Below, in pieces: positions 1 through 9,640 of a DNA stretch of 64,000 bases (position 1 is its first letter; the number at the start of each line of letters is the position of its first letter). The stretch is from Heterorhizobium halophytocola. Its GTDB lineage: Bacteria; Pseudomonadota; Alphaproteobacteria; Rhizobiales; Rhizobiaceae. The notes beneath the pieces were generated by a model that was given only the letters and a program-made list of their open reading frames with translations, did no database searches and was not told the DNA's origin. The position numbers and the translations under genes were made by a program. The stretch is taken from positions 124,001-188,000 of the forward strand of contig NZ_JAGGJU010000005.1 in the NCBI RefSeq assembly GCF_017873095.1. Reading direction: 5' to 3'.

Positions 1-62
1 TACCACATATGTAAGCATCTGATTTTCATGAGCTATTTCGACGACCTGCTTTCCGGCCTCGC

Positions 63-91
63 TTGACGCCTGTCCTCCCCGCCAGTATAAG
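63..91 (+). promoter_or_regulatory. sigma-70 promoter for rplM-rpsI
   Basis: TTGACG (63-68) and TATAAG (86-91) are separated by exactly 17 bp, a near-consensus housekeeping promoter. It would give a leader of roughly 120 nt before the rplM start at 219. The leader shows no structure I can name, although such leaders often carry autogenous control of ribosomal protein operons. Confidence 0.7.
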
Positions 92-218
92 CCAGCCCGA
101 GACGCGGGGACCTTTAAGCACCCCACGCCTTCTATTGCGGGCTACAGTCTGCAATTCAAGCAACAAGAAACGCCCGAGGGATGCAAATCCCGTCGGTTCA
201 AACGGAAAGATAGCAATC

Positions 219-683
219 ATGTCTACCTTCGTTCAGAAGCCTGCCGAGGTGGAGAAGAAGTGGATCATCATCGACGCCGAAGGTCTCGTTGTTGGTCGCC
301 TCGCCACCCTGATCGCCACGCGCCTGCGCGGCAAGCACAAGGCAACCTACACGCCGCATGTTGACGACGGCGACAATGTCATCGTCATCAATGCCGAAAA
401 GGTCGTCCTGACCGGCAAGAAATACACCGACAAGAAATACTACTGGCACACCGGCTACCCGGGCGGCATCAAGGAGCGCACTGCGCGCGCCATCATCGAA
501 GGCCGCTTCCCCGAGCGTGTCCTCGAAAAGGCTGTCGAGCGGATGATCCCGCGCGGCCCGCTTGGCCGTCGCCAGATGAAGAACCTGCGCGTCTATGCCG
601 GTTCCAACCACCCTCACGAAGCGCAGCAGCCCGTCGCACTCGACGCTGCCAAGCTCAACAGCAAGAATGTAAGGAGCGCCTGA
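219..683 (+). CDS. rplM: 50S ribosomal protein L13
   Basis: Large-subunit ribosomal protein that binds 23S rRNA early in 50S assembly. The 154-residue product has the usual bacterial length and shows the L13 core, including [16 protein letters not shown] and the following NHPHEAQQP near residues 115-137. I start it at ATG 219 (MSTFVQKP). An in-frame ATG at 63 lies inside the promoter and would add a 52-residue tail unlike any L13. It is followed after one base by rpsI, the standard two-gene ribosomal operon, so both proteins are made from one transcript. Confidence 0.97.
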   Translation: MSTFVQKPAEVEKKWIIIDAEGLVVGRLATLIATRLRGKHKATYTPHVDDGDNVIVINAEKVVLTGKKYTDKKYYWHTGYPGGIKERTARAIIEGRFPERVLEKAVERMIPRGPLGRRQMKNLRVYAGSNHPHEAQQPVALDAAKLNSKNVRSA

Positions 684-684
684 T

Positions 685-1167
685 ATGGCTGACCTCTCTT
701 CCCTGAAGGATCTCGGCACGACCGGCGAAGCAACGGGCGAAACCGCTGCTGCTCCGGTACATGTCCGCAAGGTCGACAGCCTCGGCCGCTCCTACGCCAC
801 CGGCAAGCGCAAGAACGCTGTCGCCCGCGTATGGGTCAAGCCGGGCTCCGGCAAGATCACCGTCAACGGCCGCGAATTCGCAGCCTACTTCGCCCGCCCG
901 GTTCTGCAGATGATCCTGCAGCAGCCTGTCGTCGCGACCGCCCGTGACGGCCAGTTCGACATCATCGCCACGGTTACCGGCGGCGGTCTGTCTGGCCAGG
1001 CCGGTGCCGTTCGTCACGGCATCTCCAAGGCGCTGACCTATTACGAGCCTGCGCTGCGCGCGGTCCTCAAGAAGGGTGGCTTCCTGACCCGTGACAGCCG
1101 CGTCGTCGAGCGTAAGAAGTACGGTAAGGCCAAGGCCCGCCGGTCGTTCCAGTTCTCCAAGCGTTAA
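685..1167 (+). CDS. rpsI: 30S ribosomal protein S9
   Basis: Small-subunit ribosomal protein whose basic C-terminal tail reaches the P site. The 160-residue product has the S9 core ([14 protein letters not shown] near residue 32, [15 protein letters not shown] in the middle) and ends in the conserved SKR. It is about 30 residues longer than E. coli S9 because of an N-terminal extension, which is normal in alphaproteobacteria. The ATG lies one base after the rplM stop, so translation is probably coupled. A strong hairpin terminator follows about 35 bp downstream. Confidence 0.97.
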   Translation: MADLSSLKDLGTTGEATGETAAAPVHVRKVDSLGRSYATGKRKNAVARVWVKPGSGKITVNGREFAAYFARPVLQMILQQPVVATARDGQFDIIATVTGGGLSGQAGAVRHGISKALTYYEPALRAVLKKGGFLTRDSRVVERKKYGKAKARRSFQFSKR

Positions 1168-1200
1168 TCGCTGGGCAACCGGATACGGTTCATGTTCGAA

Positions 1201-1230
1201 AAGGCGGGGCTTCGGCTCCGCCTTTTCTCG
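1201..1230 (+). terminator. rplM-rpsI terminator
   Basis: A ten-base-pair GC-rich stem (arms AAGGCGGGGC and GCTCCGCCTT, one G-T pair) closed by a TTCG tetraloop, followed by TTCTCGTTT. This is a typical rho-independent terminator placed just after rpsI. Confidence 0.85.
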
Positions 1231-1366
1231 TTTGGGGCTGCCGGAAGGCGGAACACCCGGACGATCTGCAACCGCCACACCGCAGGCACGCGCAAACACA
1301 CCCCTCGCGCAAGGCCCGCCCCCTAACGTGGCGCCGCATCCACGAAATTGCCGGGAAGGGTTCGAG

Positions 1367-1981
1367 ATGGAAAAACCGCGCGTCACAGCGATCCTCAGCG
1401 CCTGGGGCACCGGCTCGACGGCGGTCACCGGCTATCTTGACCACTGCGGCGCCTATAGCTGCCCGCCGCATCTGCATACCACCGACCCGCGCACGCCGAA
1501 CTGCTACGAGCCGAAGCAGTACCGCGCCGCACTGCTGGAGATGATCGACGAGAACACCCTGCAATTCATCGGCGACACCGACAAGTTCATCGACTTCTTC
1601 GCCGCCTGGCTGCCGGCGCAGTATGCGCAGGCCAAGGCGGAAGGCCGCGACGAGATCGTGCTGAAGCATCCGCTGCAGGCACTGCTGCTGCCCGTGCTCG
1701 ATGCGATCGCCGACTGCCACTATGTCGTTTTGACCCGCTCCCTCGACAAGATCGAGGAGACCAGGGTTCGCCGCCACTGGCCGGCCTCCTTCGGCGCCGC
1801 CGGCGCCCAGGTCATCTATCCGGTGATCCAGACCTACCTGACCAAGAACGACAAGCCCTTCATCCGCATGGCCTTTGAGGACTTCACCCGAGACCGGGCG
1901 CTGCGGCAGGAACTCGTCGCCCATGCGCGCCTCGCCCCGACGGCCGAGCAGCTCGAGGCCGCCGAAGCCTTCCTGCGCTGA
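1367..1981 (+). CDS. sulfotransferase-like hypothetical protein
   Basis: A 204-residue soluble protein. Its start, ILSAWGTGSTAVTGYLD, resembles the 5'-phosphosulfate-binding loop at the N terminus of PAPS-dependent sulfotransferases, and LTRSLDKIEETRVRRHW could correspond to the 3'-phosphate-binding region. There is no signal peptide or membrane segment. The start at ATG 1367 follows GGGAAGGGTTCGAG; the reading frame stays open upstream into rpsI, but that part overlaps the rpsI terminator and is not believable as protein. It lies alone between the ribosomal operon and speB. The sulfotransferase assignment is inferred from local motifs only, and the acceptor is unknown. Confidence 0.6.
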   Translation: MEKPRVTAILSAWGTGSTAVTGYLDHCGAYSCPPHLHTTDPRTPNCYEPKQYRAALLEMIDENTLQFIGDTDKFIDFFAAWLPAQYAQAKAEGRDEIVLKHPLQALLLPVLDAIADCHYVVLTRSLDKIEETRVRRHWPASFGAAGAQVIYPVIQTYLTKNDKPFIRMAFEDFTRDRALRQELVAHARLAPTAEQLEAAEAFLR

Positions 1982-2241
1982 GGCGCCAGCAAGCTTCATC
2001 CGTCGCGCAAGCCGTTTGGCAATCGGATTCCGCATGCTGCGACAGGCTTCGGATTTCGCAACCTTATCAGGCACCCCTCATATTCAAAATCGCCGGAATG
2101 CGATGCGTGCAGGCGCCTGACGGCGATCGCGGAACACCCTCCTTTCCCTCGCTCTTGAGGACAGACGCAATTGCCGATGGCTTTCCATACGCTCCGTCCT
2201 GTGCTGATCTCGAAGAATCATCAAGACCGCCATCAGTGGGA

Positions 2242-3204
2242 GTGACCGCCTTGCCGAAGAAAACCATCGACCACGCGTTTACCGCCCAATCGCTGACCTC
2301 GGCTGCGACCGATCCGACCCATGCGGGCGCCCTCTCCTTCATGCGCCGCCGCTTCACCAAGGATCTGGCCGGCGTCGACACGGTCGTCTGGGGCATTCCC
2401 TTCGATGCCGCGACGTCGAACCGGCCCGGCGCCCGATTCGGGCCGCAGGCGATCCGCCGCGCCTCGGCGATCTTCGACAATGATCCGCAATACCCCTTCG
2501 ACCGGGATCTCTTCGCCGAGATGGCGGTGATCGATTACGGTGACTGCCTGCTCGACTACGGCCAGCACTGGGAAACGCCTGCGACCATCGCGCGCGACGC
2601 CGCAACCATCCTCGAAGAGGCCAATTTCCTGCTGACGCTCGGCGGCGACCATTTCATCACCTGGCCGCTGCTGAAGGCCCATGTCGCGCGCCACGGGCCG
2701 CTGGCGCTCGTCCAGTTCGATGCCCATCAGGACACCTGGTTCGACGACGGCAAGCGGATCGACCACGGTTCCTTCGTGGCACGGGCAGCAAGAGAGGGAC
2801 TGATCGATCCCGCACGCTCGATCCAGATCGGCATCCGCACCCACGCGCCGGAGGATTGCGGCATCCGCATTCTCTACGGCCACGCGGTCGAGGAGATGAA
2901 GGCATCCGAGATCGCCGAGACGATCCTTGCCCATATCGGCGGCCATCCAGCCTATCTCACCTTCGACATCGACTGCCTGGACCCGGCCTATGCCCCCGGC
3001 ACCGGCACGCCGGTCGCCGGCGGCCCCTCGAGCGCCAAGATCCTCTCGGTCTTGCGCGGGCTTGGTGCGCTCGACATGCGTGGCGCCGACGTCGTCGAGG
3101 TGGCCCCCGCCTACGACCATGCCGATATCACGGCCATTGCCGGAGCGACGGTTGCACTGTATATCCTTGGCCTCAGGGCCGAAAAGCTTGCCAGCGCCGG
3201 CTGA
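2242..3204 (+). CDS. speB: agmatinase (ureohydrolase family)
   Basis: Predicted Mn-dependent hydrolase that splits agmatine to putrescine and urea. The 320-residue product has all three ureohydrolase metal motifs: GGDH near residue 134, DAHQDTW near 160 and DIDCLDP near 242. I start it at GTG 2242, preceded by GTGGGA; an ATG at 2098 in the same frame would add 48 residues of low-complexity sequence upstream of the conserved fold. The family also contains guanidinobutyrase and other guanidine hydrolases, so the exact substrate is not proven. It sits just upstream of argC, a nitrogen and arginine metabolism context. Confidence 0.88.
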   Translation: MTALPKKTIDHAFTAQSLTSAATDPTHAGALSFMRRRFTKDLAGVDTVVWGIPFDAATSNRPGARFGPQAIRRASAIFDNDPQYPFDRDLFAEMAVIDYGDCLLDYGQHWETPATIARDAATILEEANFLLTLGGDHFITWPLLKAHVARHGPLALVQFDAHQDTWFDDGKRIDHGSFVARAAREGLIDPARSIQIGIRTHAPEDCGIRILYGHAVEEMKASEIAETILAHIGGHPAYLTFDIDCLDPAYAPGTGTPVAGGPSSAKILSVLRGLGALDMRGADVVEVAPAYDHADITAIAGATVALYILGLRAEKLASAG

Positions 3205-3274
3205 TCCGGTCTCGGCACGGCCTGCGATACACCATTCCTTCAAACGCGACAGCCTCCACACGGGAGAGGACGAC

Positions 3275-4207
3275 ATGACGGCAAAGATCTTCATCGATGG
3301 CGAACACGGCACCACGGGCCTGCAGATCCGCACCCGCATGGCCGACCGCCGCGACGTCGAACTGCTGTCGATCCCCGAAGCGGAGCGGCGCAATGCCGCC
3401 ATGCGCGAAGACCTGCTGAACGCGGCCGATGTCGCGATCCTCTGCCTGCCCGACGATGCCTCGCGCGAGGCGGTGCGGATGGTCGAGGGCAACAACAAGA
3501 TCCGGCTGATCGACACGTCCACGGCTTACAGGACGGCGGCCGACTGGGCCTATGGTTTTGCCGAAATGGACAAGGCCCAGGCCGGCAGGATCCGCGCCGC
3601 GCGCTATGTCGCCAATCCCGGCTGCTATCCGACGGGCGCCATCGCGCTGATCCGGCCGCTGCGGGCAGCCGGCATCCTGCCCGACGGCTATCCCGTCACC
3701 GTCAATGCCGTCTCCGGCTATACAGGCGGCGGCAAGCAGCTGATCGCCCAGATGGAAGACGAAACGCATGCCGATCATCTGGCGGCCAACAATTTCCTCT
3801 ATGGCCTGAACCTCAAGCACAAGCATGTGCCGGAGATGAAGGCCCACGGACTGCTCGACCGCGCGCCGATCTTTTCGCCATCGGTCGGCCGTTTCGCCCA
3901 GGGGATGATCGTCCAGGTGCCGCTGTTCCTGGACGATCTGAACGACGGCGCGACCCTGGAGAGCGTCCATGCTGCTCTCACCGAGCACTATACCGGACAG
4001 GACGTCGTCAAGGTGGTGCCGCTGGCGGAGAGTGCGGCGCTGCCGCGCGTCGATGCCGAGGAACTGGTCGGGCAGGATACGATGAAGCTCTTCGTCTTCG
4101 GCATGCCGGGTGGCGCCCATGTCAATCTGGTCGCCCTGCTCGACAATCTCGGCAAGGGGGCCTCCGGCGCCGCCGTCCAGAACATGGACCTGATGCTCTC
4201 GGCCTGA
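3275..4207 (+). CDS. argC: N-acetyl-gamma-glutamyl-phosphate reductase, type 2
   Basis: NADPH-dependent reductase for the third step of arginine biosynthesis, converting N-acetylglutamyl phosphate to the semialdehyde. The 310-residue length and start ([15 protein letters not shown]) mark the shorter type 2 family found in rhizobia. The catalytic cysteine is Cys117 in [10 protein letters not shown]. The ATG at 3275 is preceded by a clear GGGAGAGGA. It follows the rpsI-speB region, as in several rhizobial chromosomes, and an aminoglycoside-kinase-like gene begins three bases after its stop, so the two probably share a transcript. Confidence 0.95.
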   Translation: MTAKIFIDGEHGTTGLQIRTRMADRRDVELLSIPEAERRNAAMREDLLNAADVAILCLPDDASREAVRMVEGNNKIRLIDTSTAYRTAADWAYGFAEMDKAQAGRIRAARYVANPGCYPTGAIALIRPLRAAGILPDGYPVTVNAVSGYTGGGKQLIAQMEDETHADHLAANNFLYGLNLKHKHVPEMKAHGLLDRAPIFSPSVGRFAQGMIVQVPLFLDDLNDGATLESVHAALTEHYTGQDVVKVVPLAESAALPRVDAEELVGQDTMKLFVFGMPGGAHVNLVALLDNLGKGASGAAVQNMDLMLSA

Positions 4208-4210
4208 CCG

Positions 4211-5068
4211 ATGGCATCGAGGCTGTCTTCTGACATATGCCAGCGATGGCAGCTGAGAGAGCCGCTCCGGATTGCCGACACCTTCACCTCACGGATCTTT
4301 CGGGCCCAGACGCCCGAGGGATCGCGGATCGTCAAGCAATTGAAGCCCGCCGGCGAGCGCGAGCGGACCGGCATGGCCTATCTCCGCTGGCGGGACGGAA
4401 AAGGTGCTGTCCGGCTGCTCGACACGATCGATGACTGCTACCTGCTGGAGGATGCAGGCGAGCATTTACTGCGCGACACGCTCTTTGCCAAAGGCGACGT
4501 GGCGGCGACCGAGATCCTGACCCACGTGCTCAGAGCGCTTCATGCACCGGCAGCCGGTCCTCCCCCACCGGCGCTGCTGCCGCTTCGAGCGCATTTTTCC
4601 GAACTCTTCCGTCAAGCGGCCAAGCCGCAGCAGCCCGCCATTGCCGCACTCCTCGTGGCTGCCGTGCCGCTCGCGGAGGCGCTTCTGGCCGACCAGACCG
4701 ATAGTCGTCCGCTGCACGGCGACCTGCACCACGAAAACATCATAGCCTCATCGGCCGGACACTGGCTGGCGATCGACCCGCAGGGGCTGATCGGCGATCC
4801 CGTCTATGATGTCGCAAATGTGTTCGGCAATCCGGATGGCGCAAGTTCGCTTGTGCTGGCGCCCGAGCGCGCGCTCTATCTCGCCCGACACTTCGCCGGC
4901 GTCTTCGGCTGCCCGCCCGAAAAGGTGCTGCGCCACGCGATCGCGCATGCCGCCCTGTCGGTCAGCTGGAGCCTTGCCCAGGACCTGCCGCCCGAGAATC
5001 AGAATATCGCGGAACGGCTGGCATTCGGCGCACAGGCGCATCGCTTGCTGACCCAGGGTGCCGTGTAG
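4211..5068 (+). CDS. aminoglycoside/hydroxyurea-phosphotransferase-like kinase
   Basis: A 285-residue small-molecule kinase of the APH fold, closest in style to the APH(6)/hydroxyurea phosphotransferase group. It shows LHGDLHHENI (catalytic loop, His169 and Asp171) and the metal-binding IDPQGLIGDP about 25 residues later. It follows argC by three bases, so it is probably co-transcribed with an anabolic gene rather than carried on a resistance cassette, and its composition matches its neighbours. A metabolic or housekeeping phosphotransferase is as likely as streptomycin modification; the substrate cannot be read from sequence. Confidence 0.75.
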   Translation: MASRLSSDICQRWQLREPLRIADTFTSRIFRAQTPEGSRIVKQLKPAGERERTGMAYLRWRDGKGAVRLLDTIDDCYLLEDAGEHLLRDTLFAKGDVAATEILTHVLRALHAPAAGPPPPALLPLRAHFSELFRQAAKPQQPAIAALLVAAVPLAEALLADQTDSRPLHGDLHHENIIASSAGHWLAIDPQGLIGDPVYDVANVFGNPDGASSLVLAPERALYLARHFAGVFGCPPEKVLRHAIAHAALSVSWSLAQDLPPENQNIAERLAFGAQAHRLLTQGAV

Positions 5069-5140
5069 CCGACACGCCCACGTTAGCGTCACGATCAACA
5101 TCATGTTCAGAGCTCAGGCCGTAGATACCAAAGCAAAACG

Positions 5141-6232
5141 CTAAGCAGGATCAGCGGAGACCCCGACGCGGATGGCATTGTAAAATGCCAAATGCGCTTC
5201 GACACACGCCTGCTTGGTGAATTCCTGCAAATAGCGCTGATAGCCGGCAGCGGATAACTGTCGGGCCAGAGCCGGATCATCGATCAGCCGCTGGATTGCG
5301 GCACGCATTTCTGCCTTGTCGTCGATGTCGACAAGAAGACCGTCTTCGCCGTCTTGCACAAACTGGCTCGGTCCTTCTGCGCGGGTGGCAATCAATGGTG
5401 TGTTTTCCGCCCATGCCTGCACGAAGATCGTGCCGAAAGGCTCCTTGCGCGACGACATCACGAATATGTCGCTCGCCTGCAGAAGCGCGGCCCGATCGGT
5501 GCGCCAGCCGAGCAGTTTGATGCGAGCCTGCGCATCGGCAGCAGCCCCTCCGTCTGCCGCCAAACGCGCTATTAATCCCTCGAGGCTGGCCCGGTCCGGT
5601 CCTTCGCCGGCGATGCGCAGATGAACACCCGGCATCGCCGCGACGGTTTCGATCAAGGTGTCGAAGCCCTTGGCGTCGTGGAGCCGTCCCATCGCCAGCA
5701 GCAGCGGCGCGCCTTCCGGCACGGCCAGCTGGCTGCGGTCGACAGGCTGCTCCACCGGCTCGGTTTCGGCAAAATTGGCGATGAAATGCACCCGCCCGGC
5801 ATTGATCCCACCCGCCACGATATAGCGGGCGATGTCCGGCGTGATGGCCAGATAGTGATCCGCGGCGCGAAAATATTTGAGCTTGTAATAGCCGCCAAGG
5901 CGCGAGACCACCTGGTATCGCGGGATGCCCATACCGGGTGTCCATTTCGGCACCGCCGCAGACGCGCGCGACATCCAGCTCTGAACGATGTCCGGACGAA
6001 ACCGGCGGATGATCCGCTTCAGTTTCCAACGGGTATAGAAATCGAAGCCACCGCCGAACGGCAGGGTATGGACCGGTACGCCTGCGGCGCGCAGCCGTGG
6101 TACGCGAATGTCGTTGGCCCGGGTTGCGACCTCTACCGTCTGGCCCGCCTCATGCAGGGCGATCGCCATGTCGACAAAGGCAGTTTCCGCCCCACCGAAC
6201 TTGCCGCCAGCCAGTACCTGCAAGATCTTCAT
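5141..6232 (-). CDS. glycosyltransferase family 4 protein
   Basis: A 363-residue GT-B sugar transferase acting at the cytoplasmic membrane face. The N-terminal acceptor domain begins MKILQVLAGGKFGGAE, and the C-terminal nucleotide-sugar domain contains LLAMGRLHDAKGFDTLI and KEPFGTIFVQAWAEN. The family EX7E motif has Gln in place of the second Glu (EPFGTIFVQ). I chose ATG 6232, which has AGAGGA nine bases upstream, rather than TTG 6238. It lies apart from the larger polysaccharide cluster at 8.4-16.7 kb and may supply LPS or the same polymer. Confidence 0.85.
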   Translation of the reverse strand: MKILQVLAGGKFGGAETAFVDMAIALHEAGQTVEVATRANDIRVPRLRAAGVPVHTLPFGGGFDFYTRWKLKRIIRRFRPDIVQSWMSRASAAVPKWTPGMGIPRYQVVSRLGGYYKLKYFRAADHYLAITPDIARYIVAGGINAGRVHFIANFAETEPVEQPVDRSQLAVPEGAPLLLAMGRLHDAKGFDTLIETVAAMPGVHLRIAGEGPDRASLEGLIARLAADGGAAADAQARIKLLGWRTDRAALLQASDIFVMSSRKEPFGTIFVQAWAENTPLIATRAEGPSQFVQDGEDGLLVDIDDKAEMRAAIQRLIDDPALARQLSAAGYQRYLQEFTKQACVEAHLAFYNAIRVGVSADPA

Positions 6233-6356
6233 CAGCAATGTTCCTCTGCAACGCTCAAGACAAGGTTGTGAGCGAATAGCAGTTTTGCCGCAACGGCGAT
6301 ACTCTGGAAACCGTTGGCCGGGGCACGAACAATTCTATCTCGGTGCGCGGATCCGA

Positions 6357-6638
6357 CTACCTCTCCGCGCGCTCGGCCAGATCCTCCCAATCGCCTTCGG
6401 CGAGATACTGGAACTCGCGAATGACCCTCAGTGTCGGCTTCAGGGCGAAGAATACCGAACCGATCACGAAGCACCAGATCGCCGGAGTCTCCAGGCTCTT
6501 GTAGAAGAACAGCACGGAGCCGATGAGAAACAGGAAGGCGGCACTGAAGTCGACCAGCGTGTAGGCGATCTCGTAGATCGCATAGATCCGGCGGTTGCGT
6601 TGTGACTTGGTGCGGTTTTCCGGGCGAAACAGGGCCAT
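6357..6638 (-). CDS. YrhK-like small membrane protein
   Basis: A 93-residue protein with two hydrophobic helices: YEIAYTLVDFSAAFLFLIG near residues 26-44, then IWCFVIGSVFFALKPTLR. This pattern, with a charged tail (REFQYL), matches the YrhK domain, whose function is unknown. The ATG at 6638 is chosen because GGAG lies seven bases before it; an in-frame ATG two codons upstream is possible. It stands alone between a glycosyltransferase gene and ctaA on the same strand. Confidence 0.7.
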   Translation of the reverse strand: MALFRPENRTKSQRNRRIYAIYEIAYTLVDFSAAFLFLIGSVLFFYKSLETPAIWCFVIGSVFFALKPTLRVIREFQYLAEGDWEDLAERAER

Positions 6639-6823
6639 CTTCATCTCCGTGATATCGAATTCGTCGTCCGGCGACTTTCCCCTCGGCACCGGCCACGCGA
6701 TACCGGCCACCCGATACCGGGCAAAACGCGCCGGACGTCCGATAGGCTAACACGGAAGCGGCCTTTCGGTTTCATACCGGATCGGCAGGATTTCGGCTAT
6801 CGAGGCGTCACGAAGCCCTCGCC

Positions 6824-7927
6824 TCAATCGGCAACGACCACCCGCGTCTCACGCGGATATTCACCAATGAAACCGCGCCAGTGGGCGACGGCGAAGAACA
6901 GCACGACAAGCGCGCCTGCCTGATGGGTCAGCGCCACGTCGATCGGCACCTGCATCAGCAGTGTGGAGATGCCGAGGATGGCCTGCAGGGTCACCAGCCC
7001 GAAGAAGACGATCGCCCGACGGGCATGGGTGGTGCCCGGCGCTTTCTGCTGCAGGAGGAGCATCTGCAACAGCGCCATGGCCCAGAGCAGATAGGCCCCG
7101 CAGCGATGGAGGAACTGCACCGTTTTCGGGTTCTCGAAGAGGTTGCGCCAGGCCGGATGCTGGGCGAAGAGGTCCGAGGGAATGATGGCGCCATCCATCA
7201 ACGGCCAGGTATTGTAGGACATGCCCGCATCGAGGCCGGCCACCAGGGCGCCCAGATAGATCTGCAGGACGACCAGAAAGGCGACGACGCCGGCAAGCCG
7301 CGTCATCGAGGCCGGCGCGCGGTCGGCACTGTGGCGCGCAAGTCCGCGCATGATCCAGACGCAGGACGCAAAGATCAGACAGGCGATCGTCAGATGCGTT
7401 GCCAGCCGGTATTGCGAAACACTGGTAAGCTTGCTCAGGCCCGAAGAGACCATCCACCAGCCGATGAAGCCCTGGAAGCCGCCAAGCGCCAGCAGGCCGA
7501 CCAGCGGCAGGCGCAATCGCTTTTCCACCCGTCCGGTCAGCCAGAAAACCAGCAGAGGAAGGCCGAAGATCAGGCCGATCGAGCGGGCCAGCAGACGGTG
7601 CGTCCATTCCCACCAGAAGATCGACTTGAACTGGCCGACCGTCATCCCCTCGTTCAGCTGCTGGTATTGCGGAATGCGCTGGTACAGCTGGAATTCCTCT
7701 TCCCACTGCTGCGCATTCAGCGGCGGAATGACGCCGTGGATCGGCTTCCATTCGGTGATCGACAGGCCCGAATCGGTCAGCCGCGTCGCACCGCCGACCA
7801 GGACCAGGGCAAACAGCGCGGCCAGCACGATACCGAGCCAGATGCGCAGCGCACGCCGGTTGCGGCGTTCGCTTTGTTCGGCTTTCAACGGGGCGGCGTC
7901 ATCAACGACGGCAGCGCTTTGAACCAT
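6824..7927 (-). CDS. ctaA: heme A synthase (COX15/CtaA)
   Basis: Integral membrane enzyme that oxidises the C8 methyl of heme O to the formyl group of heme A, needed for aa3-type cytochrome oxidase. The 367-residue product has eight predicted helices and the conserved heme-ligand histidine motifs [21 protein letters not shown] and [23 protein letters not shown] near the N terminus is diagnostic of the COX15 group. The start at ATG 7927 (MVQSAAVV) follows AGAGGA; the longer frame has no ribosome-binding site. It is divergent from the DUF2842 gene, about 120 bp away. Confidence 0.94.
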   Translation of the reverse strand: MVQSAAVVDDAAPLKAEQSERRNRRALRIWLGIVLAALFALVLVGGATRLTDSGLSITEWKPIHGVIPPLNAQQWEEEFQLYQRIPQYQQLNEGMTVGQFKSIFWWEWTHRLLARSIGLIFGLPLLVFWLTGRVEKRLRLPLVGLLALGGFQGFIGWWMVSSGLSKLTSVSQYRLATHLTIACLIFASCVWIMRGLARHSADRAPASMTRLAGVVAFLVVLQIYLGALVAGLDAGMSYNTWPLMDGAIIPSDLFAQHPAWRNLFENPKTVQFLHRCGAYLLWAMALLQMLLLQQKAPGTTHARRAIVFFGLVTLQAILGISTLLMQVPIDVALTHQAGALVVLFFAVAHWRGFIGEYPRETRVVVAD

Positions 7928-8045
7928 GCGGATATCCTCTTTTTCGCCTGTTTGTTTGCCGCAGAAGCCGCTAGAACACAAGTCTGGCAGCTTGCGGCAC
8001 ACGGTCGCGAGCCGCCTAGCGGGATATCAGGGGGGATCCGGCAGC

Positions 8046-8258
8046 ATGCCCGTCAGGCTCAGGAAATTCATCGGCACCATTCTCATCATCCTGCTCGTCG
8101 TCGTCTATGCCATGCTGGCGACCACGATCGCGGTCGCCAGGCTCGGCGACCAGCCATGGTGGGTCCATCTCCTCTATTTCATCCTGACCGGCCTGTTGTG
8201 GGTGCTGCCGGCCATGGGAATCATCAAATGGATGGCCGGTCCGCTGCGCAGGCCATAG
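8046..8258 (+). CDS. DUF2842 small membrane protein
   Basis: A 70-residue protein made almost entirely of two hydrophobic helices (FIGTILIILLVVVYAMLAT and WWVHLLYFILTGLLWVLPA), ending in IKWMAGPLRRP. This is the DUF2842 pattern found next to ctaA in many rhizobia; its role is unknown, and a link to terminal oxidase assembly is only suggested by position. The start at ATG 8046 is used because the longer open frame overlaps the divergent ctaA 5' end. Confidence 0.75.
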   Translation: MPVRLRKFIGTILIILLVVVYAMLATTIAVARLGDQPWWVHLLYFILTGLLWVLPAMGIIKWMAGPLRRP

Positions 8259-8267
8259 CGCCCGCCG

Positions 8268-8283
8268 TTAACCCGAAAGTAAC
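8268..8283 (+). promoter_or_regulatory. CtrA-like box (one mismatch)
   Basis: TTAA-N7-GTAAC, one mismatch from the CtrA full site TTAA-N7-TTAAC, lies 85 bp upstream of the GNAT/FemAB transferase gene that opens the polysaccharide cluster. On its own this is weak. It gains weight from similar sites before the OPX gene and before the GGDEF-EAL gene. Confidence 0.3.
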
Positions 8284-8368
8284 CTCAGCATCTGGAAATC
8301 CTGCCTCAAAACGACACGGTAACGTTCTGTGCAGGGAACGACCATAGCATGCCGGCCAGGTCGCTTTC

Positions 8369-9640
8369 ATGGAGACAACGCCGGTGCAGAGCCTGCCCTT
8401 GCAATTCAATTCGCACCCCATCGGCCCAGGCCGGACCCAGATGGCGGAGCTGAATGGTGTCAGCGGGACGAATGGGACGATGACGATCCGGGTTGTCGAC
8501 CGCATGGAGCTGCTCGAAGCCGAATGGCGGATGCTGGATCGCGATTCGATGAACTCCCTTCATCAAAGCTATGACTGGTGTGCCGCGTGGGTGAAAACTC
8601 ACGGCAATCCGCTGGCGCTGCTGCACGGCGAGCAGGACGGCCGGACCGCCTTCATCCTGCCGCTCGAAATCGTCCGCCACAGCGTGATCCGCACGGCGCA
8701 ATTCATCGGTAGCCGTTTCAGCAATATCAATACCGGGCTGTTCAGCGCCGCGATGCGTGCCGACGGTCAGACCGGCGTGGGCCAGCAGATCGCAGCGGAA
8801 GCGGTACGCCTGCTGTCGGGCAAGGCCGACCTCCTGCATCTGGAGAACATGCCGCTTGGCTGGCGCGGCGAGCGGCATCCGTTTGCCGGCCTGCCGGCCA
8901 TGGAAAATCGCAATCACACTTTCCAGCTGCCACTGCTGGACAGTTTCGAACAGACGCTGTCGCAGGTCAATGCCCGCAGCCGTCGCAAGAAATACCGCAA
9001 CCAGGTACGCCGCCTGGAAGCCATGGGCGGCTTTCGCCATCTGGTCGCCCGCAGCGAGGCGGAAAAGCAGTTCCTGCTCGACCTGTTCTTCATCCAGAAG
9101 GCCGAACGCTTCAAGTCCGCCGGCCTGCCCAACGTGTTCCAGGCTCCCAGCACCCAGGCCTTTTTCCGACTGCTGCTGGAAGGCGGGCATGACGGCACCA
9201 ATACGCCGCTCGAACTGCATGGCATCGAACTGCGCGGTGCATTCGAGGGACAGATTGCCGCGATTGCCGGGATGTCGCGCAAGGGCGACCATGCGATCTG
9301 CCAGTTCGGGTCGATCGACCCGACGCTTGCGCGCGATGCCAGCCCCGGAGAATTGCTGTTCTGGCTACTGATCGAGCAGTTCTGCGCGGAGGGCGCCACC
9401 CTTTTCGATTTCGGTCTCGGCGACCAGGGATACAAGCGCAGCTGGTGCACCATCGAAACGGTCCAGCATGACGTGCTGTTGCCGATCAGCGCTTCAGGTC
9501 GACTTGCCGCCTATACCCAGCGCGGGCTCAACCACACCAAGGCGGTGATCAAGAACAATCCCCAGCTCTACGGCTTCCTGCAGCGCCTGCGCGCCCAGTC
9601 GGACGCCAAACCGGTCCGCAAGGCCGAACCGGAGAACTGA
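8369..9640 (+). CDS. FemAB/GNAT-type acyltransferase of polysaccharide cluster (CelD/HfsK-like)
   Basis: A 423-residue soluble protein with the double GNAT (FemAB-like) layout of CelD/BcsL proteins: an N-terminal half with HQSYDWCAAW, and a C-terminal half with RSRRKKYRNQVRRLE followed by GELLFWLLIEQFCAEGA and FDFGLGDQGYKRSW. Relatives acetylate or otherwise acylate amino sugars in exported polysaccharides; Caulobacter HfsK does this for holdfast. ATG 8369 is the longest start with an AGG upstream, but ATG 8480 (MTIRVVDRM) would also keep the whole fold. It converges on the GumC-like gene, with no gap between the two stops. Confidence 0.8.
   Translation: METTPVQSLPLQFNSHPIGPGRTQMAELNGVSGTNGTMTIRVVDRMELLEAEWRMLDRDSMNSLHQSYDWCAAWVKTHGNPLALLHGEQDGRTAFILPLEIVRHSVIRTAQFIGSRFSNINTGLFSAAMRADGQTGVGQQIAAEAVRLLSGKADLLHLENMPLGWRGERHPFAGLPAMENRNHTFQLPLLDSFEQTLSQVNARSRRKKYRNQVRRLEAMGGFRHLVARSEAEKQFLLDLFFIQKAERFKSAGLPNVFQAPSTQAFFRLLLEGGHDGTNTPLELHGIELRGAFEGQIAAIAGMSRKGDHAICQFGSIDPTLARDASPGELLFWLLIEQFCAEGATLFDFGLGDQGYKRSWCTIETVQHDVLLPISASGRLAAYTQRGLNHTKAVIKNNPQLYGFLQRLRAQSDAKPVRKAEPEN

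Noticed and set aside
63..218. N-terminal extension of rplM from ATG 63
   Set aside because: That ATG lies in the promoter -35 region, and the added residues do not match L13 proteins.
2129..2156. GGAAC-N19-TT upstream of speB as a stress promoter
   Set aside because: The -10 side reads TCTT without CGTT, and GGAAC alone is frequent in GC-rich DNA.
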